Origin: Actinostola sp. cb2023
Taxonomy: Eukaryota; Cnidaria; Anthozoa; Actiniaria; Actinostolidae
NCBI GenBank assembly: GCA_033675265.1
Contig: JAUJYZ010000403.1
Coordinates: forward strand, 62,001-126,000
Length of the DNA: 64,000 nt
Reading direction: 5' to 3'
In this document: positions 20,403 to 32,600 of the stretch, in pieces
Numbering within the stretch: position 1 is the first letter of the stretch
How the letters are laid out: each line of letters opens with the position of its first letter
Position numbers and translations under genes: made by a program
Notes under the pieces: model-generated
Databases searched by the model: none
What the model saw: only the letters and a program-made list of their open reading frames with translations
What the model was told of the DNA's origin: nothing

Positions 20403-22340
20403 ACAGTTGAACCTCCCGTAAGCGGACACCTCCCGTAAGCGGACTCCTCCCGTAAGCGGACACCTCCCGTAAGCGGACACCTCCCGTAAGCGGACACCTC
20501 CCGTAAGCGGACACCTCCCGTAAGCGGACACCTCCCGTAAGCGGACACCTCCCGTAAGCGGACTCCTCCCGTAAGCGGACACCTCCCGTAAGCGGACACC
20601 TCCCGTAAGCGGACACCTCCCGTAAGCGGACACCTCCCGTAAGCGGACACCTCCCGTAAGCGGACACCTCCCGTAAGCGGACACCTCCCGTAAGCGGACA
20701 CCTCCCGTAAGCGGACACCTCCCGTAAGCGGACACCTCCCGTAAGCGGACACCTCCCGTAAGCGGACACCTCCCGTAAGCGGACACCTCCCGTAAGCGGA
20801 CTCCTCCCGTAAGCGGACACCTCCCGTAAGCGGACACCTCCCGTAAGCGGACACCTCCCGTAAGCAGACACCTCCCGTAAGCGGACACCTCCCGTAAGCG
20901 GACACCTCCCGTAAGCGAATACCTCCCGTAAGCGGACACCTCCCGATAGCGGACACCTCCCGTAAGCGGACACCTTCCGTAAGCAGGCACCTCCCGTAAG
21001 CGGACACCTCCCGTAAATGGACACCTCGTATGCGTACACCTCCCGTAAGCGGACACATCCCGTGAGCGGACACCTCCCGTAAGCGTACACCTCCCGTAAG
21101 CGGACACATCCCGTAAGCGGACACCTCCCGTAAGCGGCCACATCCCGTAAAAGCGCATTGGGACGAATGTGAAATGCGCTATATAAGAATGGCCATTATT
21201 AAAATATTAATGTTAATGGACACCTCCCGTAAGCGGACACCTCCCGTAAGCGGACACCTCCCGTAAGCGGCCACCTCCCGTAAGCGGACACCTCCCGTAA
21301 ACAGGCACCTCCCGTAAGCGGCCACCTCCCGTAAGCGGCCACCTCCCGTAAGCGGCCACCTCCCGTAAGCGGCCACCTCCCGTAAGCAGGCACCTCTCGT
21401 AAGCGGACACCTCCCGTAAGCAGGCACCTCCCGTAAGCAGGCACCTCCCGTAAGCGGACACCTCCCATAAGCAGGCACCTCCCGTAAGCGGACACCTCCC
21501 GTAAGCGGACACCTCCCGTAAGCGGACACCTCCCGTAAGCGGACACCTCCCGTAAACAGGCACCTCCCGTAAGCGGACACCTCCCGTAAGCAGGCACCTT
21601 CCGTAAGCGGACACATCCCGTAAGCGGACACATCCCGTAAGCGGACACCTCCCGTAAGCGGACACCTCCCGTAAGCAGGCACCTCCCGTAAGCGGACACC
21701 TCCCATAAGCAGGCACCTCCCGTAAGCGGACACCTCCCGTAAGCGGACACCTCCCGTAAGCGGACACCTCCCGTAAGCGGACACCTCCCGTAAACAGGCA
21801 CCTCCCGTAAGCGGACACCTCCCGTAAGCAGGCACCTTCCGTAAGCGGACACATCCCGTAAGCGGACACATCCCGTAAGCGGACACCTCCCGTAAGCGGA
21901 CACCTCCCGTAAGCAGGCACCTCCCGTAAGCGGACACCTCCCGTAAGCGGACACCTCCCGTAAGCAGGCACCTCCCGTAAGCGGACACCTCCCGTAAGCA
22001 GGTACCTCCCGTAAGCGGACACATCCCGTAAGCGGACACCTCCCGTAAGCAGGCACCTCCCGTAAGCGGACACATCCCGTAAGCGGACACATCCCGTAAG
22101 GAGGCACCTCCCGTAAGCGGACACCTCCCGTAAAAGCGCATTGGGACGAATGTGAAATGCGCTATATTAGAATGGCCATTATTAAAATATTAATGTTAAT
22201 GGACACCTCCCGTACGCGGACACCTCCCGTAAGCGGACACCTCCCGTAAGCGGACACCTCCCGTAAGCGGACACCTCCCGTAAGCGGACACATCCCGTAA
22301 GCGGACACCTCCCGTAAGCGGACACCTCCCGTAAGCGGAA
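20403..22340. repeat. 17-bp satellite, about 105 units, with 238-bp higher-order repeat
   Basis: The unit is CCTCCCGTAAGCGGACA. Blocks lie at 20408-21147, 21218-22131 and 22201-22340, separated twice by the same about 70-bp spacer containing GAATGTGAAATGCGCTATAT. The middle block carries a higher-order period of 238 bases (14 x 17): variant CCTCCCATAAGCAGGCA recurs at 21461 and 21699 in the same neighbour context. The minus-strand unit has no stop in any frame, so three long overlapping frames of 240-320 codons all spell the same 17-residue peptide. They are not called as genes. Confidence 0.95.
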
Positions 22341-22369
22341 ATATGCTTTATAGATAGTCAGTTGTGGTA

Positions 22370-22460
22370 TTCTAAAACAGATACAAATGTAGAAGGCTCA
22401 CTCTCGCCTTCTATCGGCTCCGATAGAAGGCTTGAGTTCGAGTTCTATCTGTTTAAAAAT
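22370..22460. repeat. Hairpin beside the satellite
   Basis: CCTTCTATCGG and CCGATAGAAGG face each other across a 2-base centre near 22415-22440, with weaker outer pairing (AACAGATA and TATCTGTT). Otherwise 22340-22960 shows no gene. Confidence 0.6.
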
Positions 22461-22963
22461 AGTATGCCAGGAGTGATACTCGACACTTGGTGCGCGTTTT
22501 AATCCTATTACAATGAAATGCATTTATTTGCAAATCTTAGTTATCCCTTCTGATGTGATAGTGTAATTTGTATTTGTATTTGTAAGCTTTATACATTTAT
22601 GAATACCTTTATAAAATAAATATTAGGTACGAAAATAAGTCTGCAGCGCCGGACCACAGGAAGCCCATGTATTTTTTTTCACGGGCAAGAAAATTTAAAA
22701 CGTTTTATGAAAAAGATCAACTGTGGTTAGATACGACTAATGAAAGTAATTGACTTCGAAGAAATGAATTGAAGGCTTCGTATACATTATTTTCACTTGT
22801 CAGCTACTATCCAGCTCCCTTCCTATACCCCCTGAGTATCATATGTGGTCACGTGAGTAAACAAGCAGCGGTTGAAAATATTCAGTGCAGTCCTCAACTG
22901 CAAATCATAACCAGAATATTCGTATTCCATCGATTGTTATCAAGCATCATATCAGAGGATACA

Positions 22964-23154
22964 ATGAATGTTACAAGTAAGAATCTAACCAAGAGGAAAG
23001 TACGCTAAAAATTGGGTCAAACTTTGACGTTAAACCCGGTTGCCTCGACGTCGTCTTCAACATTCATCGAAAGTTATAAATAGACAGTCGAAAAGGAAGA
23101 CCATGGGATTACAATAAAACTGACGTTTCTCAAGTCCATATCCGTATCATTGAG
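22964..23154 (+). pseudogene. Right-arm copy of the two-exon fragment, exon 1 diverged
   Basis: Exon 2 (23088-23154) is identical to the left-arm exon 2 and faces right. Its exon 1 counterpart (22964-22999, MNVTSKNLTKRK) lies outside the identical arm and has diverged. It is shorter, and splicing at the conserved GTACGC would put exon 2 out of frame. The left copy alone keeps matching phases. Confidence 0.4.
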
Positions 23155-23789
23155 GTAAGAGCTTCATAGTGATTTGATTTTGGTGTATTTTATTCGCCAA
23201 AACTAGTGATTGAAGATCAGATAGGTATTTTCATACTACACTTGCTATGAGATATTGACCTGTAAAGGTCAAGTAAATAACACATTTTCACCAACTTTCG
23301 GCAGCTATAGCTAATCGCTACATTATTTGCCCAAGGAAATGTTTACATATATGAAAAGATGATCATCCATAGAGTTCACAAGCGCAGGCCAGAAAGATTT
23401 GAAGGTTTATCGCCTGGTGAAAATTAGCTTTGTTGAATAGATACTTTCGGCGAGTTAAAATGTATGCCTCGCCAAAAAAAATAATTCGCTCATGAAACAT
23501 AACGCAATTCACCTCAAAATCACGCAATCTAGTATTTAGAGAGTGAGAAAGAAGGTCGTATGGTTTTTAAGAGCAGTACTGTTATTTTCCTTATTTCCGA
23601 GCTCGTTAAATGTGTCTCTAATTCTGACGTGTTTCGAGTCGATTTCAAGAGGACTTCGTTTATGACGAATTTCTCGAAAATTAAAAAATATTTTTCGAAA
23701 CTAACTGCACAGCGAATTTAGATATATAATAGGCTAACACTGTGCGGAATTAAAAGAAAATCGGAGATACCCCCCTTGCCAGTAAATTT

Positions 23790-24400
23790 CGGGCCCTAGT
23801 AAATACTTGCTCTTAAGAACTAAAAGAACTGTGATAATATTGTCAAATTTAGATACCTCAATACTTCTCATTTAAATGCCAATAACTAAGGCCTTATGCT
23901 CATTCATACCTTGATATACGTGTCAGGCAGTATATCAGACATAATCCGCATCACACAGATCACATTTAAAATTATATACAACGCAGTGGTTATTTATGAT
24001 AGCAGGCTTCTTCTCGTTATGTCTGAAAAATTACTGAATAGAGTGGCTACTAAAAACTGGCTCAATTTCAACGCCAATGTGCAAACTTATATTTTTCAGT
24101 TGTTTCTTCACCAAATTGGCCGAGACCTGAGCCTTAAATGGCAACAAGATCCTTACAGTTTGTACATCAGCATGGTTAGAAGTGCTATCATTACTATTCA
24201 ACTTGATCAAAACATCCAGTAAACATGGAACTAATTAGAGTAGGATAATCGAGTTTAGAAAAAATGGAACAAAGTTTGTCACATTTGTTATTAAAACCGG
24301 AAGATAAACGATACTCACGGTAAATCATAGTTGCAGAAAGCAGTGTTTATACTGTTTATCTATAAATGTTATTTATTTTTATGGCTATAAAAATGTAATA
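23790..24400. other. No supported gene
   Basis: A 108-codon plus-strand frame (23896-24222) is present, but it has no splice context I trust and no family. It could be an exon or chance. Confidence 0.4.
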
Positions 24401-24418
24401 AAAGTCCAGTGAATGATG

Positions 24419-24890
24419 TTAGTTGTTCTCGTTCTTTGCATTTCCTTCTGTCTCTTGTGTTTTGTTTTTATTCTGCAATGATATACTGATGCACTGCTGA
24501 AACAAAATACTCTTCCTAGTTTTCTTTATTAATGAAGAATAACAGCTGTTTTGTGTGTTTATCACTGACATATGATATAGCATGGACAATGTTAAAATTT
24601 TAGAATGATTGTATCTTGTAAAGATAACTGGCTTTAACAGTTTCTCAAGCTTTGCTATTATTTGCAAAAGCTTTTTGCATGAGCTGCAAGTAGAAGTAGA
24701 ATGGGCTGGGGGTTGGTTAGCCGGAATTGGACCAACTTCCTCTTCATCATCTTGACCACTCAGCTGGTCTTCCTCAATGTTGCAAACATTATTTTTGTTA
24801 CCAATGCATTTCTTTCTGCCAAGGCACTTTTGTCCTTGTTGTTTTGGTATTTCCTTTCTTGCCTTTCTCTCTTCTTTCTTTCAATTTACT
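24419..24890 (-). CDS. LINE ORF1-like or unknown exon, Lys/Cys-rich
   Basis: Minus-strand frame with KARKEIPKQQGQKCLGRKKC, then an acidic QDDEEEVGPIPANQPP stretch, TSTCSSCKKLLQIIAKLEKL and a C-terminal basic tail. A basic region, an acid run and a CxxC followed by a coiled coil recall the ORF1 proteins of non-LTR elements, but this is weak. The plus-strand hydrophobic frames over the same bases are antisense shadows. Confidence 0.3.
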
Positions 24891-25249
24891 TTGTCGCCAA
24901 CAACAATTTTGGTTTGGTTTCTGTTTTTCTTTTCTTTATATGGATTTGTTTCATTTTGGTTCGTTTAGATTTTTCACTCTTTATTCCAATCAATATTTTT
25001 TTCTTCAGTAGATCATCTTTCTCATCTGTAATGTAATGTAATCTTTATTTAAGTAGGGTGGTCCATTCAGCACTTGGCTGGTAACCATAGCAGCAAAATT
25101 CTACAAAATTCTCATTTTTTAGTCTCTTGGTTACCGTTTTTTATAAATATCAATAGCTTGTGCATGATGGCAATCCTTTTTGTCACGTTCCCAGCATTGT
25201 CAGTCACGGGGTGATGACTGCTAAGTTCGCTAGTATTAACCAGCAGGTC

Positions 25250-25517
25250 AGTGAAAGTAGAACAAAGATAGATAAAGTAGATAAGCATTTTCAATGTTAT
25301 TTCCTAGTTTCTTATCGTAGTCAACATTCACAGCAGGAGGTCTATATAATCCAGCAATTAAAATGGATCGTTTGGACTTAAAAGGAAATACCTGCATCCA
25401 TATAATTTCAAGATCGCTGTCTTCAAGATCCGTACGTCTTGTGATGTTAAGTTCTTCATTTGAATAAATGGCAATCCCGCCTCCAGAGTGTTTCGATTTT
25501 CTATCTCTCCACAGCAA
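25250..25517 (-). mobile_element. LINE endonuclease fragment
   Basis: The frame contains KHSGGGIAIYSNEELNITRR, LEIIWMQVFPF and ILIAGLYRPP. This is the 'GGGVAIY ... LE-IW--+ ... +---YRPP' pattern of the apurinic-like endonuclease of CR1/L2-type LINEs. Only about 85 residues survive, and no reverse transcriptase follows in order, so it is a truncated copy. Confidence 0.65.
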
Positions 25518-26146
25518 AAATGAGATAACTTACATCTGATCCAGACTCCGTGGGTTTACAAGAGCTCCTAATGTATCAACTCCTATGTACTCCAAAGAAA
25601 CTCCTTAAAACTCCGATGTTCACTCCTTGGCGATAACTAAACTCTACTGAAAACTAGGTGTGGGAAACGTGCCTTAAACTAGATAACATGCATTCCTACA
25701 CGATTACTACAGGAAATGTTGTTACAGAAAACCGCGGCTGTCTAAAAATACTTTGATTAAACAATGATAATATCAACAAACAAATTGGAACAATAAGTCT
25801 TTGATTCAAGTCTCTATCTAAAAACTTGGTAACACAACAATTTTCACCAGCCCTGAAAATGTACACATTGTCCGAAAGCTCCTTATTTTAAATAAATTCA
25901 CATGGTTGAAACAGTACTGTTTCAATATTGTAATTATATATGAAACATATGAATCCAAATGGAGCCTGAAGCTACCTTTGCGATACCGGTGCAATGCTCT
26001 GTGTAATTATACTTACAAGTTGTTTCAGTTTATGATATCTCTGCTCCTGAGTAGTTCATCTCCGGGAGTAGGCTTGATTTCGCAAGTAGTGTTTTTAACT
26101 TCTCCCGGCATTGTTTGATAAGGAATGATTGAGGCATACCTTAAAT

Positions 26147-26298
26147 AGTCATCCATAGCTCATGGATAAGGGCATCAAGAGAATTTTCATCTTCATCCAA
26201 TGCCACCACTCACCAATGGCACAGTCATCCATAGCTCATGGATAAGGGCATCAAGAGAATTTTCATCTTCATCCAATGCCACCACTCACCAATGGCAC
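26147..26298. repeat. Tandem duplication, two 76-bp units
   Basis: The unit AGTCATCCATAGCTCATGGA to ACTCACCAATGGCAC is repeated head to tail with no visible difference, indicating a recent event. The surrounding 25520-26740 holds no supported gene. Confidence 0.9.
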
Positions 26299-26747
26299 AT
26301 AAACAGTACATCCTTTGTTTTCTTTATGCAATAAATATTTCATTCAACTGCAAAACATCATTTCATGGGGAGTCAGATACAGTATGTCACATAACTCGTG
26401 TACGAAGTCAAAAGAACACTGTTGATTTCATGATTGCATTTAGTATTGATTAACAATCGATATCAAGATTTAATATGATCAACAATAATACATGCTATGA
26501 CAAAGTAATTCCAAAATATTAATTAATATTACCTCACATTATCAACAATGGGCAAATTCAAATCATTTTCAGCAGTTACTTCTCTGTTCAATTATTCGGC
26601 AACTAAAACAGATGGTTATTTAATATTCATTTATTACAGATTAGCCATAATTAGGGCCCTTAATCAAGTAAATATGGTATGCCTTATTAGCTACCGAAGC
26701 TACATATCACCATATTATGCCTTCGGTGTGTAATAACTTATAGAGTA

Positions 26748-27205
26748 AAGAAAAGAGATTTCCAAAATGTACTGTTCCACAAAACACCACTGTCACTTAT
26801 TCGTCCTTGACAACCAACATCTGCAAATATGAACTTATAGTCGGCATCTACAATGGCCATGAGGACTATTATACCCCTTATAGTTGTAGAACTCCGAACC
26901 AGAGTGCCTGAGATGTAGCATTCGTTTCCATCAGCTGCTCCATTACAATTTGGTAGATGCCAACGATCTTCAAATAGTCCAGGTGTGCAATTTCTAACTT
27001 TTCGGCTGAACTCGGGCATTTGAGGCGATCTTGTTTGAGAACTTCATAAATTGCACCACAAACGTCTGGGATCATCAGTGAGGAGTACAAGCACTTTTTC
27101 TAAATTGATATTGGAGGCTAGAGAATAATTCACCAGTTGCCAAAAATCTCAACGTCACTTCCAGGCGTTCACCAGCTGTGTCTTCCGGTTTGTCTCTTAC
27201 TAGAG
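26748..27205 (-). pseudogene. Broken PIF/Harbinger transposase
   Basis: Minus-strand pieces in different frames follow the HARBI1/DDE_Tnp_4 order: GERLEVTLRFLATGELFSSL, then IPDVCGAIYEVL, then RWHLPNCNGAADGNECYI, a canonical SGSEFYNYKG in another frame, then IVLMAIVDADYKFIFADVGC and GRISDSGVLWNSTFW. At least three frameshifts are needed to join these pieces. The usual first catalytic 'GAIDG' reads GAADG, which keeps the Asp. The last catalytic Glu region is not seen. This copy is dead and distinct from the transposase at 56.8-58.2 kb. Confidence 0.75.
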
Positions 27206-28026
27206 CCTTCGATTTTTCTAACGCTGAGAAGGATCTGGGTACGAGAATGTCTATATTTGTATTTTGTCTTTGTATTTTGTTAGATTGCGCGTTGTCTTCA
27301 TCCCTGACAACACTCGTACGTATAACCTTATCTGCTGTGAATGCCGTAAAATCAACAGTTTAAAAATATGTTGTTGTTAATGAAATATTTCTTCTTTATC
27401 AGCAATTTCTTCCTTTATAATTTATATCGTATTTCTTCTTCTATTTTCTTTAAGTGTTGGTTTGTATATTGGGTTCGGGTGATACACTTTGTAGGGGACT
27501 TAATGTTCTATTGGATTGGCAAATGGTTTAAATAAAATAATAAAATAAAACATGTTCAGTTCAGCTGAGAGGTGGCATGTTCATCTTTTTGTATTGGATA
27601 CTGATACCATGCACTTTAGTGGCACAGTCTGAAATACTTGAAATACAGTCTGAAAATGAGATGGCATTCTGTTCTGCTGATTTACACGCAAACTGAATGA
27701 TTTCCGAGTCTCGGAAGTCCCTTTTTTGGATGTTGCATACAAGAAAGTGATGCCTTTCTTCATTCCAACCTACGCAAGACTTAATAAAATAATAAATTTA
27801 TTTCTTATATTGCGCAAAAAACATGTGAATGATCTATTGCGCATTACATTATATATATATACTAAAAATACTACGAATGCAAAACTAATGATTATAATAA
27901 AAGAGTTTTAAAAAGGCTAAGAGTTTATGTATAATATTTGTAAGAATTCCAAATAAAAATTCTAATATTTAAAACTGTTCATATATAACTATGTAGCTTT
28001 AGTATACGTTTTATCGATCGCAACGT

Positions 28027-28990
28027 TCACGTATATGTCAATTTAAATAAATAAGTTTTCAGTTGTCGCTTAAAACTGTCAATGTTATCAATGTTGCGAA
28101 GTTCATTTGGAATGCTGTTCCATATCTTAGGGGCGGCTGCTTCGAAAGCCCTGTCCCCTAGGGTCTTTTTTTGTCCTACATCTGGGTGGATCCAAGAGTA
28201 GCTCATCAGATGATCTTAGGTTATAATGATTGGATTTTATAGACAATAAGTCACTGAGATACTTGGGAGCCATGCCATGTAGAGCCTTGTAAGTAAACAG
28301 GATTACTTTGAATACAATTCGTGATCTGATTGGTAACCAGTGAAGTTGAAAGAGAACAGGTGTGATGTGACAGAACTTTGGTAAGTTGCACACCACTCTG
28401 GCAGCGGCGTTCTGAACACGCTGTAGCTTGTCAATTTGTACATTGGGTAGACCATAAAGCAGACTGTTGCAGTAGTCCACGCGACTTGTAATAAATGCAT
28501 GTACCAGCACTTCAGCAGTATCACGTGATAGGTATTTTCTGATTCGTTTGATGTTGTAGAGATGGAAAAAAGCTGAGCTACAGACTTTAGATACATGAGT
28601 GGACATGGAAAGCTCAGAGTCGAACCACACCCCCAGGTTACGAACAGGAGTGGCAGGGATAACTTCAGAGGTTCCAACAGTAATTGGTTCGGGATCAACC
28701 TTTGCCAGTTGCTGCCGGGTGCCAATCAGCATGAACTCAGTCTTACCATCATTTATCATCAATTTGTCAGTTATCATCCAGGATCTGATAGCATTAATAC
28801 AGTCAGTCATTGCTGATATGGCGGCATCCTTGCCCGTGGAGACGTCAGGGCTAAATGATAGATAGAGCTGACTATCATCAGCATAACAATGGACTTGTGG
28901 TAGTTGATTTCGCACTATGTCAAAGAGTTTGCTTGTGTAGATTGTGAACAAAATTGGACCAAGACAAGAGCCCTGTGGCACACCATGGAT
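28027..28990 (-). mobile_element. 5'-truncated LINE reverse transcriptase
   Basis: The frame starts inside the RT domain at VPQGSCLGPILFTIYTSKL and keeps the catalytic YADD (HCYADDSQLYL), the LGVWFDSELSMSTHVSKVC block, YCNSLLYGLP and the C-terminal RT-thumb region. A length change in a T-run (28165-28172) shifts the frame. The expected terminal 'DRAFEAAAPKIWNSIP' block continues in the other frame to a stop at 28027. Endonuclease and ORF1 are missing from the 5' side, as usual for LINE insertions. It is of the CR1/RTE-like type common in cnidarians. Confidence 0.85.
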
Positions 28991-29664
28991 TCTTTCTTCA
29001 TTGTATTTCTCTTTGCCAGTTTCGATTTCTATTTATTTCAGAGTAGGCTTTGAACTCTTGGTCGGTGGTTATTGATCCCTTGAGGTCATTTAGAGTTTTT
29101 TCCCTCCGCGTTTTGATTTAGATACCCTCTATGTTTCTCCAGTGAGTGAATTTTATGTGTGGTTGTTTTTCGCTTATTTCTTCACGCCGCTTTGAAAGCT
29201 CTTTCTGATTTTCTTAGGCTATCTTTTACTACATAATAATTTAAGAAGAACAATGGAAAACGAACAATGGCAATAAGTCCTATGAGAAGTGTTTCACCTT
29301 AATGGAGTCTGATTGTACATTAAGTGTTGGTTTGTGCAACTTAATAAACAACATTTTGTAGATTGAATAATCCAAAATCTAACGTTCTGTGTTTGGTGTA
29401 TGTTTATTTGCGAAACTTTAAACCACATTTGAACAATCAAGAATTGGAAAAGGGATGGACCTACTTCGGTGTTGTTATTAAATATAATCTCTGTCGCGTT
29501 CCCCTTCAATGTGTGCGTATCTAGGAGACTGCTAGTGTCAACCAGCTTGGTTTGATTGAATCATCTTTAATAATGGATTTGACCTTCGTCGTTACAAGCG
29601 GTGAAAACTAGATATACAAGAAATATAGAAACTGATTTAGGCGAGGAGCGTGAAATAGACGGAC

Positions 29665-32600
29665 CACGGCGGGCCCAGACCCTCGAAAAAACGTCACGTT
29701 CGCCAGACAAATTGGCCAGCGGTTTAGCGCATAAATGTAAACTAAATGGCGTCGTGTATAAACATGCGGTGAGGTCTTAGAGCATTTTGTTCAGCGAAAT
29801 TGACGGGAAAATGAACGAGTAAAATATTTCTTTGGTGAAGAATGGTGAAACAGTTAATTGAGTTTGTTGTTGGATATGGTTGGGAAAGAAATAGGCCTCC
29901 ATGATGTATTTTGTTAAGGAAAAAGCAACAGACTTCTGCTATTCGATCGTGAAATATACTTCGGTACTTCAATGAAGAACACTCGATTTAATAGACGGTA
30001 AGTTTCTCTGAAATATCTCCTCTTTCTTTGTGCCCTACAGTAATTTTAGGGGTTTCATGTTGTAAGATTTAACTCATCGTTAAATATATTTTGCTCTTCA
30101 CGGTAAATCTAGCAAATGAAATGACACTACATATACAATGCTGTACAGTAACAATACCATTGTTTATCTCTATATAGTTCATATGCAGCGACATGAGTAA
30201 TTGTTTTAAATACAATTTTATGTATTGTTTTTCTTTTAGGTACTGTACTATAGGTCCTTAACGTCAAGAACTTGAGTGTACAAACTTGTATGATCTTTGA
30301 AAATAAGCTTATATAATTTTAAAATCATTTAAGCTTATTAATTTATTAATTCAGTAAAAATTATTAGTCTATGTTCTGCAACTGAGTGATGGTACATGTG
30401 ATGATATATATGTTATTGTTTGTTGTTTTCGACAACATTCAACATTATGTTCTTGACTATTATTAAATAGTAGTGGTGGTTAAAATTAAAATTATAAGAT
30501 TAGCAGGCACAGCAATAATGCCCTAATTAGGCATTTATTGTTTGAATGAGTAGAAGAGTAGTATGGCAACGTCTCATTTTAGGGAGGAAACACTTGGTAC
30601 ATGTACATGCACACAGATGGAATGAACGCAATAGTACAATAATAATTATAATACAATTATTGGGTACTACAGTACCCTTCAGTCTTTGTTTATGGTGTTC
30701 AAATTCTGAGTTCAGGTGATTCATCTGCACTTACATGTACAAACATTCTCAACTTTCAATAAAGTTAAACACATTTCAGAGTGTGACGACAAGTTTCATT
30801 ATGTGTAGGGCTCATTGTGAGGCAAGCAAGTGTTACTACCATAGTATTTGAATACTTCCATTTCAACCTGAAACATATAGCATGCAACAACAGACTTATC
30901 ATTATAAGTTAGTCATACTTTGCTTGTGTCACGTACACTCCTATAACATACTTCTTTTACCCCAGTCATGTATATTTAAGTCAATGCTATTGTATAGACT
31001 GTAACTGTAAGTTGCCGTCATGCATGTCTGCAATGAATCTTGAATTTGATGTCACTGTCTGTGGACTAACACTCTAGCTTACAGTCAACTGAACAAGTTA
31101 GATGAATTGCTAATCAGTACTGATTAAAAGGTAAATAAATATTGGGAAAGGTAAAATGACCAACTGGTATAATCAGAATATTTGAAAATGGCCTCAAATA
31201 GTGTTATCATATGAGTAAATTTATAGAATACACAATCCTAAAACAAGACATGGACAGTATTTATTTTATTTATTTATTTATAATAATAGAGTACGAACAC
31301 TATATGCATGCAATATTTTGTTCTAAATAGCACTAATTAAACGAGGATATAAATATCAGTATTTAGTACTAATAATACTATTATATTTATGTTGCATGGT
31401 ATAAGTGTTTGTCCTCTTAAGTTTGTGGACTTTGTGTCCTAATGTAAATCCATAGACTACTGCAATGATTGGTATAATAACAAAATAACAATTATTGTTA
31501 TATTTAAACTGCAAATATTATGCAAATAGTACACAAGGTATTGTATGTAATGATATTTTATATGGATTAATTATATTTAATTATTATAACAGCATAAATG
31601 GAGTACATAAATAAATATAATTAATCAGATAACTTATCTGTTAGTTACTGTCACCATTATTTAGATGAAAACTTGTCACACTTATACTAGTTGATTTGAT
31701 ATTTCTGCAGTTGCAATTGTAACCAATAATTATTGGTCGACACCAATAGATCAAACTTTACCTTACTTCACTGTGGAATTATTTAAAACGGTATTTATTA
31801 GTTCGAAACCAGGCTAAGTATTGGTCTCACATGCAGTAGAAGTGTTCATGGGGTGAAGAGAGTTTCACTGTGAAACAATAGTTATGTCATGTCAGCCTGT
31901 TTATAGCATATCAAGTTTTCAGACTACCATATTTGTATTTTTGAATATCTCATTTATATACATGCAATGACAATATAATATAATTACTTTTATGTCAATA
32001 AAAATATAATTTGTCACAGGCATATGGTACATACTAGTAAACTTACATCGAATATACACATTCATTGTTCAGTACAGTTCAATTTTTAATTGTACACAGT
32101 ACATTCATGTATACAGTTTTACTTTACAAGATAAGCTTAGGTTTTTTTCATCAGTATTATAACCCTTATCAATACACATTCATTTCCTCGGTGTGGTTCG
32201 GGGTACAACATGGCCTAAACTGCATGGCTAAAGTAAAGTTACAGGAGGGAAATGGAAAAAAATGTTAATTCAGAAATTAAATTTCCTTGCTGAGCTGATT
32301 TCGCGCGTCACAACCAACAGCACATGAGACCTATAACTAGCTCTTTTATGCATCTTCCACAAAAAAAGATGAATGATCTCCCTCATTTACCATTATTTGC
32401 TTTCTAACTCTTTTTGTTTACTTAGTTTTCTACTTCTTGCCTAATAGACTTTTCCATTACAGTGTTTTTGATTAGCGATGACTCCTTAATATCTCTTCGT
32501 AATTTGGCGACTTGTAAACGCGGCAGCGTTGAAACTTACAGTTAATGTAGTGAAAATTGACCAAAAGCAACCGCTCATGACAGAAAATCAAAAACTAAAT

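Larger units (their letters stand above)
18663..23783. mobile_element. 5.1-kb palindrome with 724-bp inverted arms
   Basis: Bases 18663-19386 reappear inverted at 23060-23783. I followed the arms along their length and saw no difference. The outer ends read ACTGGCAAGGGGGGTATCTC and are flanked on both sides by AAATTT (18657-18662 and 23784-23789), a possible 6-bp target duplication, although that word is self-complementary. Homology continues inside the arms with indels (GTACGCTAAAAAT at 19425 inverted and at 23000). The interior holds exons and a 17-bp satellite. It may be a foldback-type transposon or an inverted gene duplication homogenised by conversion. Confidence 0.85.

Noticed and set aside
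20311..22141. Six long minus-strand frames of 240-320 codons
   Set aside because: They are three readings of the stop-free 17-bp satellite in two blocks and carry no independent coding signal.
24701..25036. Hydrophobic 111-codon plus-strand frame that looks like a membrane protein
   Set aside because: It is antisense to an A-rich, Lys-rich minus-strand frame; poly-Lys codons read backwards give Phe/Leu runs.
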